The notes under the pieces: generated by a model
Told to the model about the DNA's origin: nothing
Database searches by the model: none
What the model saw: the letters and a program-made list of their open reading frames with translations, nothing else
NCBI GenBank assembly: GCA_916610825.1
Contig: OU744452.1
Coordinates: 11,078,110-11,142,109, forward strand
Length of the DNA stretch: 64,000 nt
Direction of reading: 5' to 3'
From: Haliclystus octoradiatus
Lineage: Eukaryota > Cnidaria > Staurozoa > Stauromedusae > Haliclystidae
Position numbers and translations under genes: made by a program
Shown here: positions 55,601 to 64,000 of the stretch, piece by piece
How the letters are laid out: each line of letters starts with the position of its first letter
Position numbering within the stretch: position 1 is the first letter of the stretch

Positions 55601-58600
55601 CTTGAAATTAAAACATCATATTGATGCGTTTTGGCGTTTGGTGCTTGGATGATGGGAGGAATCAAATTAGGATTTGCGTTAGTCCTGCTAGCGATCCTAT
55701 CACCACCCCAAACACCAGTCACACTGATAACCAATGGAAAATTACTAAAATAAATTGTAATGCTAAAGGAAACAAAACAAAAGAAATAAAAGAAAGTGAA
55801 ATAATATCAATAATAACAACTTGAAAAGGGATTTGATGGGAGGGGAAATAAAACTGGCATCTTGACTATTTCTGGTTGATCGAGGCATATTTATTAACTA
55901 ATATAAACAGTAAATTTAATTGTATAAAATATCGTAGAGGCATAATAGCATAGCGTAGGTAGTAAATTGAAACAAGAATGAAACTACCTACTAATTTCTT
56001 ACCTTCAATATTGGTATCATTCATACCCTATTATGACAAAAATTCCCTGTGAAGCAATCACTTGAACAATTTCCTCAAAACCACAAGCCTGTCCAATATA
56101 TTACCACAAGGATAGCCAATCACAGACCAAGACCTGCATATTCTGTGAAAGAATGGCATTTCCAAAGCCTATAATGCCTGTCACCAATGCCATTTCCTAT
56201 CTGCAGGGTCCAACAAAGTTCGGAAACTTGCAAACCTAGTTTGCGGAACGCTAGCAAGATTCAAAAGGAAAAAGCAAAATGCTGGATATAAAGCTAAAAT
56301 AAAGTTTTGATTTTACGTTTTCATGTCTGTAGACTTACTCAAAACGTTTATCTAAAAAGTTAAGGTTTGCGGAAAGTAAAACAATTTGTCGGACCCTGCC
56401 TATCTGCTACCATCAATAAGTAATTTCTTAACTTGACTACTGTACCAGTAAATATAATGTAGTCTTCAATATAATAATTTCCATCCTGAAATTTATTGTT
56501 TGGCCTTACAGTAAATATGCAACATTGTCACCCTTGGGGTTTTGTGCTCTTTGTAAAACCAACCAGATAAGCTTCTAGATTTCTGTGAGGTAAAATGATA
56601 TAATGCCGCTGTATCTGTATGTAATATTATAACGTTCAAGTGCATTTGATTGTTGGATTTATCTTTAATATTTGGGATTTGACCTTAGTTGCTGTATAAA
56701 AAGGGGGCTTTGTAATTTTTGAAGAAGATTTCATCGATTCAGCATTTATTTACAAGTTTAAATTGAGATTGGTTCTCTTCTTACACCTGACATCTGTTCT
56801 AGAGTAAATACCAACAAAACAACTATGTCCCTAAATTATATTTTAGAAATGGTTTACTGAGTTTATTAAATTATTATTCATTTTTGCAAGACTGTAATAT
56901 GGTTCCACATTTGTTAATATTTGTTTGAATAAAGTAGGAATCCTGCCATCCTAGATTCGAGAAGGCTTGCGCAAATTCTGAAGAAAATTGATTGTAGTTA
57001 AATGAAATTTTACTGAGGTTAAACACTATCTTTGAATCCCGCTGCTTAGCTCTCTTGTTAACTGGCACAAAGTCTACTTGTAGACAAGCAATCTGCCTTG
57101 CTGCTGAATTGAGCACATGTAACAGCGTGACCCTGTTAGTTCCTACTTCCTAGGACCCTAGATTAAGCCACTTATCAGTGCAGTTTGGGACTATATCGTT
57201 CTTTCGTTGCTTCAACGCGCCGCTGAATGGTTTAGGAAAGTTAATGAGGAGTTTATGCTTGTCGAGTGGTTTGTTTGATCTCTGACTGTATTTATCCTAT
57301 GATCTGTTATGTCAAAGCCATTCATCTCAACAAATGATGTCTAGTTTGTATATTGACACAATTTTAATGCTGCTGCTAGTGTTATTTGTTGATGTGGTTA
57401 ATTTATTTGCTGCTGATATTTTACGCTGTTTATTATTTACTTTTTCCCCTCCCTTCCCATCCCTTGTTGGTTGACAAAGGTAAGTATAACTAGGAATTCC
57501 ACTGACTTAGCAGTGTGACTGGAGTTTGGTTGGTGGTGTCAGGTCTGCTATTGGTCAACTAGCTATTGTGTTTTGCTGCCAACCTCCCACCAACCAAGCA
57601 CCTAGGCCAAATTATTGTGATGTTAAGGATTTGAGATAAAGGGTTTAATAATTTTATGACTTTTTGGTCAAGCCTCAACAAAAAATTCAGCAGAAAGTGT
57701 TGATATGCCTATTAGGACACCAGAAGGATAAATCTTTTGTTGGACCCTACTTGCATGTTATGCTAATTTCCTCTTTCCGTTCCTGATTATACAAATTATT
57801 ATTATATTTACTTATAGATAGAAGTTACTGCAGTAATAAAAGATTTTGAAACTTACAAATGGCAAATATCTTATCGTGACCTCAGTGGTAAAAGCTCCAA
57901 TCAAGAACTTTCCATTCAAGCCCAATTTGTTGTCATAGGAGCAGGTTCAATTGGTTCAACAAAGATCCTACTTGAATCTAGAGCAAGAGGATTAGATTTA
58001 TCTAGCCGGTTGGGAAAAGGATTAAACAGCAATGGAGGTCTCTTTGGTATGTATATCTATTTAATCCAAGCAAGAATCTTTTGATTAAAAGTTTCCTTGT
58101 GTTGAATGTTTGTATTGAATTTTTGTATTGCAATGTTTGTTTTGTAATGTTTTTTTATGTTTGTATTTGTATTGAAATAAATTTATTGAAATAATATTAT
58201 TTTAGCCAGTAAAACAAAATGCTTAGTTTTCCAAATTTTCCAACTATACTACTACGAAGATCAACTTTTGATGTAACATCATTATCTCCTTTTTTACATT
58301 TCCTTTTACCGTGTGAATACCAGTGGTGCATATGGATGCCCTGAGAAAATAGACATCATTTTAATGTGTGGAGTGATAATCCTGATAATGTAGCCCTGAT
58401 ATCATCCAATCTAATGCCTAGTCCAATGCCCTCTCGCATAACAATGAAAAATTACCCAGATATTTCACAAAACAAGCCCAGTAAGTATTTGAGAGTTCTT
58501 TCAAAAATCTGAAATCCTCTTTTTCTCTCAGTTTTAAAGCAACTTGAATTCACCACCTAAAACACTGATTTTGCTCTTGTTTTGTACGTTATAGGGGGAT

Positions 58601-61600
58601 CTTGGTTGACCTCTGCTCTCATACATTGTCTGACAGAAGATTTAGCCTTCCAGAATCCTAAAACATTTTTTCAACATTTTCTGATGAATTTTTTGTTGCG
58701 GTTTGACAAATAAATCAGAAAATTATCAATTTCTTCTGCATTTGCTTTAGCCTTTCATGCTCTAGCATCCCAGGGTCCCCACTTTTGTCGGACCCTGCTC
58801 TTATCTATGATATTATGTCAATTTCATTTTCCTACTATGTTGTTATCTACCAGGTGTTAGCTGCAAAGGAGAAGCAACATCAAACGCCATTGGCTACCAT
58901 ACTGGCATGTATAAAAACAAACCAAAAAAGAAGGCAGCACCTGGTCCAGCTGTAACTAGTTTTATTGATACAAAATTACGTCGTGGCGGATTCATAATGC
59001 TAGATGTAGCCACTCCAGGGGCATTCAAAGCGCAATACCTAGTGTCGTCAGCTATTGCATCTGGTGATGTTAAAAAATCATCATTTCCACATGGAAGTCA
59101 ATGGAATGATACGCTAAAGGTAAAGGAGATGTTCATCTTATTCAATTGCTCTATCTAGCCTATTTAAATTGGAACTGTAACACAGGGATGTTGATTATAA
59201 GGGTATGTTGGATGGGGAATTTGTCAAAATGATTTGAATAATTTGGAAGAACTGTAACTCAGAAATCCATTCAGTAGCACTACGTTATTTAGCCAAACCA
59301 AATTCACTTATCTTTTGCTTCACTTCTTTTTGGTGTAATGTTAATTCCGAGGGATGGAATGTTATGACAGCAAAATGGACACATAAATCTTCAAATGTGT
59401 TCAATGGCCATAATAATTTCACCTAAATTGTTAATTTGTTATGTAACCTCATATAAAAATTAAAAGATTTATTCCTATTCTCAGTATTCTCAGTATTTTT
59501 GACTCTACGCGTATTAGAACCTGTTTATAACGACCATCCATTAGATATAGAGATATTGACCAACTGTATGCAGGTGACCTTTCTACACAGGGTTTATCCA
59601 ATAGACAATACTATGTTGGAATTTGCAAGAGTGACAATTGTGTAGAGTTAGTTAAATGTATACGTTAAGAAATTTTTAAATTGTATATTTCTTTTCAGAG
59701 CTTGAATGCATCATATGAACAAAAGACTCTTGGTTTATTTTGTATTGCTGATACAGATGAATCTGACGGAGAAATTACAATGGACCCTACTAGTAAATGT
59801 GCTGCTGTATCATGGAGTGCAAAGAAACATGATAAATATTATTTTACTGCAAAGAAAGCATTAGAAGATGCTGCTAGTACACTTGGTGGCTCGTATGCTT
59901 TTGCTCCAAAGTTCTCAAATGAATTAGGAAATGGTTTAATAACCACACATCCCTTAGGTGGTTGTTGTATGGGTGAAATGGGTAGCAATGGTGTTGTTAA
60001 TCATAGAGGACAAATTTTTATAGGTATGATTTATATTTTGTTTCTTATGTTTTACTGAATGTTCGCAAGTTGTTACCTTAAAATCTGTGTTTAATCAGCA
60101 TCTGTTAATCTTGAACTATGGTTATAATCATCTGCTCAGCTCATCCCTATCTCCAACCCTATTGACGATTTCACCAATGATCAACCCCAACCGTTGTTGG
60201 TACTGCTTGTGAAGTTTTTACGGAAGCAATTCCAATCACCTCTTGAGTTGTTGAAAGTCGTTTCTATCTGCTGTCCGTCCAGGAATGGTACCATTTAATT
60301 AACTTTGATTGTGTTTACATCTGTTTACATGAGATTTGATCACATGTACATTAGAGGTCAGGGCTTGCTTACTTGTTGGTACATGCATGTTTTTCGCTCT
60401 ATTCAATTGTAAGTTAATTTGTTAATGTCCCAAACAGGGTCCGACAAAAGTAGGAATCCTAGATCCCGGAAGGTTGGAGCAAATTCAGAAGAAAATTGAT
60501 ATTTTTGATGATTTATTGGTCAAACATCAACAGAAAAATTCGGAAGAAAATGTTGAAATGCTTCTAGGATTACAGAAGCTCTCAGTCATTGATTGACTGT
60601 AAATTGTAGTATAGGTCATGATATTATTATTATTAATCACCATTTTATATCATTAGGTGATACTGAAGATGTTTATGATGGTTTCTTAGTGGTTAGCAGT
60701 GCCATTGTACCATGTGCTCTTGGTGTTAATCCAGCATTTACAGTGACAGGAATAGCTGAACGATGTATGAGATTATTAGCTCAAGATGAAAGATGGACTG
60801 TGGATTATTCATTTCAAAATGTAAGTCACATTGAAATTGTTTGTGACATATTAATTGCAATGTTGTTTTTCTCACAGTCTTTTAACTATGGGTGTGTGTA
60901 TACAGCATATCACATGTATAATCACTTTTATTGCTGCTACCAAATGGACATTTCTAATAATGTTTAACCTTCGTGCAGCGTCTGACATAAGATTTAGCCT
61001 TCTAGAATCCTAGAAATTTTTCAACATTTTCTTCTGAATTTTTTGTTGAGGTTGGCCTATAAATAAGAAAATTATCAATTTTCTTCTGAATTTGCTCTAG
61101 CCTTCCGGGATCTAGGATTTCAGGGTGCCCACTTTTGTCGGACCCTGCCTTCATGTGAGAAACCTTTGTTAACCTCATTTTATACTCACAATATATTTAA
61201 TTGTTCCAACATTTCTGACTGCTGCTTGAATTAAAATTTATGTGCACATTTCTCATTGGAACATTGTATGTGTCTGGTTATTACGCAACAAAAAGGTTGT
61301 GTCAACTGACATTGAACATAAATCCATACTGCTAGAGAAACATTATTTACAAGAACACTATACTGCTATCAGGCCACTCGAACTCAGTCACAGATAAACA
61401 AATTCATTGAAGTTTCATATACTCGAAGTCTATCAAGTTAGTAATAAGAGTGACTTGGTGAAAATTACTTGATATGCAGTCAAAAGTTATGGTATTAAAT
61501 GGTAGTTGGCAAGGCTAATAATTGAAATGAAATTGAAAATTATTTTAAAAATGGTTATATGTTAGTGTCTGTGATGTTACAAGCTGTAATGTTAACATAG

Positions 61601-62176
61601 CTACTCTGTATAAGATAATTTCTAATTATGAATTTCGAAAATAATGATATGAAAAGGGAACTCATTACTCTACTGCAGTCAACCTTACTACAATTCGCCT
61701 GAATAAAAAATGTGTATCTATACTGGCTCATTCATCTTTAAGTTGGCTGCTATATATATACAGTTATAATAAAAGTTATATTATCTTCATTTGACAGAGG
61801 GGTAAATAATAATAATATATGATGAAAGAGTAAAAAAATACACTTTACTGTTACTCAAGATTCACACGTTTCAAGATTGAGTAAGAAATCTGTCTGAAGA
61901 TCGCAGTGAAATGCGTGAAACTTGAGTAACAGTAAAGAATGTGTATTTGTTTACTCTTTCGCCATATATTATTATTATTATATATACAGTTATAAAGTTT
62001 ATTATTCAATGAAGTAATTTTAATATGGTCGAAAAAAAGGTTGTAAATTCAAATGCTAAAGTAAAAATGAATTCCAGTGCTTCAGCCAAATATTAAAACG
62101 TTTTTTAATTTCATCTTCATTTCATTTACAATTTCAGTCGCGTGCACCACCCAGGCATGGAGATACTGCCATGTAA
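52620..62176 (+). CDS. GMC-family FAD oxidoreductase, cholesterol-oxidase-like, 8 exons
   Basis: This is a flavoprotein predicted to oxidise an alcohol, possibly a sterol. Exons are 52620-52664, 54179-54407, 55041-55540, 57818-58046, 58854-59119, 59699-60023, 60657-60820 and 62138-62176, encoding 598 residues. Residues 1-7 (MGCCGSK) fit an N-myristoylation site with two palmitoylatable cysteines. The FAD dinucleotide-binding motif GSGYGA is at 36-41, with an acidic residue at 59 (VLEKG). GCGVGGSSLIN is at 111-121. A CxxCxxCxxxC cluster is at 222, 225, 228 and 232. The second GMC signature GAGSIGST is at 299-306. HPLGGC is at 507-512 (catalytic His507), and GVNP holds Asn556, the likely His/Asn catalytic pair. 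The GSGYGA and CGNCLSGCNTGAKNT motifs resemble bacterial cholesterol-oxidase-like GMC proteins more than choline dehydrogenase. The substrate is not determinable. Exon 1 is the least certain part. Confidence 0.88.
54460..54636. mobile_element. Pogo/Tigger-like MITE, intact reference copy
   Basis: The copy runs from CAGTGAAACCTGTATATAAC to TATAACAGGTTTGACTA in the second GMC intron. It has an uninterrupted TTGCAAGAG segment that shows the empty site of the nested element at 26275. Partial relatives are at 19915-20010, 44618-44760 and 59511-59650. Confidence 0.75.
55612..55975 (-). repeat. 350-base dispersed repeat, inverted partner of 43210
   Basis: This is the minus-orientation copy of the 43210-43560 repeat, in the GMC intron after exon 55041-55540. 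The pair lies about 12 kb apart in opposite orientation. Confidence 0.7.
58620..58797 (-). mobile_element. hAT-like MITE (GGTCCGACAAAAG family)
   Basis: The copy runs from a diverged GTCTGACAGAAGATTTAGCC end to CCACTTTTGTCGGACCCTG, with the family's TTTCTGATGAATTTTTTGTT interior. It lies in the GMC intron between 58046 and 58854. Confidence 0.65.
60436..60580 (+). mobile_element. hAT-like MITE (GGTCCGACAAAAG family), one end lost
   Basis: A clean left end, CAGGGTCCGACAAAAGTAGG, is followed by family interior to GAAAATGTTGAAATGCTTC. The right terminus is not recognisable. Confidence 0.65.
60978..61147 (-). mobile_element. hAT-like MITE (GGTCCGACAAAAG family)
   Basis: The copy ends CCACTTTTGTCGGACCCTG, with the interior matching the 29328 copy and a diverged opposite end (CAGCGTCTGACATAAG). 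It lies in the last GMC intron. Confidence 0.65.
61803..61980. repeat. 178-base foldback repeat
   Basis: The arms AATAATAATATATGATGAAA and its complement, with CTGTTACTCAAG / CTTGAGTAACAG further in, form a long palindrome in the last GMC intron. Confidence 0.7.
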
Positions 62177-64000
62177 CCTTACAATGCAACAAGAATAAAT
62201 TGAATCTGGTAAAACTGGATAATTAATTTCAACATCATTCAATAGTAATAGAATGCAGCTTAAATGAATGGATTTTTGAAATTTGATATGTTTGCTGTAT
62301 AATGACATACAAAACAATTTGTTTTGAAACGAATATGCATGTTAAAATGTTTGGTAGGGAGTATAAAATTAATTATTATTCTAGATGATGACTAAAAGTA
62401 GTGTCATACAAGAGCAATTTGTAGTTTTAGACATTATTGATTTGTAAAATCGATTTGTTAACAATCTACAATATTTTGAATAAGGGTATTATCCAATTTT
62501 GAGATTTAATTGAATTCTTTTATGATTTTACCTAATATTCTTTACTCATTTTTAATAATATGATATGTCTTTGCACATAACTCAACCAAGTGTCCCTTAA
62601 TTAATTAATTTCATATAAAATATCTCAAATATTCACTTCCTTCGATGAATCATTTTCCACCAAGTAATTGCCTTAAGTGTAGCTTATTCAAACGAAACAA
62701 CGCGAAAATCGTTTTTTCTGCAGAGGAGCTACTTTGTTTCTCAAATATTTTGTATGTGCAGGGGGGGTCACTGAGGGAGAGAATCCTCATAATTATTAGC
62801 ATAACAAAGGATATGAACATTATCATACATCTATGCATACATCACATGAGATCAAGCAAATGTTTCTGTATCATAAATAGATTTTACGTATAAATATGAA
62901 AAACGTTAGTTTTGAATCAAATGGTTGATAGGAATAAATCAGATATTTCCTATGTTGTCAAATTAATATTACTAGTCAAATGAAGCTATTCCTTTGACAA
63001 AGGCAGACTTAATGGAAACAGCTTGGGGATGCATTAAGATGGTCTAAATCATGTTAACATTTAATAAAATGACTTCTAGCCAGAGATATTTAATGGGGAG
63101 CAGTATCCCCTACTCTTTGTGCCCAGTCTTAGCAGGTTAGTATTATAGTTACTAGTATAGTTTGTGTGAAAAATATTTACAGTATGTACTATGGATTCCA
63201 AATATTGTCAACAAGTCCGTGTAATATTTATTGTTCTACGATACTAAGCCAAATACTATTGTAATATAAATAAAATGATTAATCAATCTGATTGGTTTAC
63301 AGTTATGATGCCATATCAACGCAGAACAAAACTAGGTACAAAAACACAATCGATCTTGGAATTCAAACTTTTGAAAATGTTGTTTGAATCCTCTTCAAAG
63401 AATTATTGATTTTAATTTAATTAATTCTGTCCCTCAACAATGTCTACGTCCAGCAATGATGATTGATATATGCATGTGTTCAATATGAGCGATGAAACAC
63501 TAGAAAAATCCCAGATAGGATTGATGTTGACTATGAACTAAGACTGACTATCAGAGATGCTCCTCAACAGTAATAAAAGTCACTATTAAATGTTTGGTGC
63601 TGTAATTGAAAATAACAACTTTTTAAAAACCATGAAAATATAATTTTACTAGTTCAATTTACAAAGTAATAAAATTCACAATAGAACAAGAATATTTTCT
63701 TAATTTAAGAAATCCAAAATAAATTTCTCACAATAATCTATGAAATTATATCATAATAATAATATTGCATTGTTACAATGCACTTTTTTAACTTTCACAT
63801 ATAATTTTAATTTTTTGGCAATTGCATTGCAATAATATTTCTTTCTATCTATATTTAGCCTACTGTAAAATTGCTTACAGCCAATATTCTACGACTAAAT
63901 AAACCAACCGTTGGTCTACCTTATATAAATCAAATTATTATATTAATTACAGGTGTGTTGCACTGAATATTGTAGTGCAATGTTGCTTTGAAATAGCGTA
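62177..64000. other. Downstream intergenic, no gene seen
   Basis: This AT-rich stretch holds the probable GMC 3' UTR. I recognise no exon, no member of the MITE families seen in the introns, and no RNA gene. Confidence 0.5.
62194..62199 (+). terminator. Candidate GMC gene polyadenylation signal
   Basis: AATAAA lies 18 bases after the stop codon at 62174-62176. It is unusually close but is the first such hexamer downstream. Confidence 0.35.

Noticed and set aside
1..64000. CRISPR array or bacterial operon
   Set aside because: Spliced animal genes throughout; the only regular tandem repeats are the 84-base and 186-base arrays, neither with unique spacers.

Overview
This window is intron-rich, AT-rich animal DNA. 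The genes have short GT-AG exons (32 to 546 bases) separated by introns of tens of bases to several kilobases, and the introns are full of small DNA transposons (MITEs), tRNA-derived SINEs and foldback repeats. A major vault protein gene points away from flies and nematodes, which lack it. An aquatic invertebrate is my best guess, but I cannot name the species. The six-frame ORFs are mostly noise, so I rebuilt the genes by joining exons whose phases and protein similarity agree.

There are three genes. (1) Bases 1-22965, plus strand: major vault protein (MVP). There are 26 exons in the window. The first ~140 residues lie upstream of base 1, and the stop codon is at 22963-22965. (2) Bases 50168-23516, minus strand: an EDRF1 orthologue (erythroid differentiation-related factor 1) with 26 recognised coding exons and 1,140 residues. 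Its start exon is uncertain. (3) Bases 52620-62176, plus strand: a complete 8-exon gene for a 598-residue GMC-family FAD oxidoreductase of the cholesterol-oxidase-like type. It has a ferredoxin-like four-cysteine motif and an N-terminus that looks acylated. MVP and EDRF1 converge tail to tail, about 550 bases apart. EDRF1 and the GMC gene diverge head to head. I see no functional link among the three.

The most interesting feature is at 40703-41133, inside an EDRF1 intron. It is a tandem array with an exact 186-base period that carries type I hammerhead ribozyme motifs. Two copies have a complete catalytic core, and the array is bounded by a 12-base target-site duplication. This matches a metazoan retrozyme (a hammerhead-bearing small retroelement that moves as a circular RNA).

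Other mobile DNA includes a 2-kb TTAA-flanked element with ~270-base inverted ends (1230-3244); a piggyBac-like 924-base element (45540-46463); a pogo/Tigger-like MITE family with TA duplications, one copy of which is split by a 982-base element with a 9-base duplication; two hAT-like MITE families with 8-base duplications; a very dense hairpin MITE family built from TTCATGAA palindromes; an element with an internal 84-base tandem array; and a tRNA-derived SINE family. From 62177 to 64000 I see no gene.
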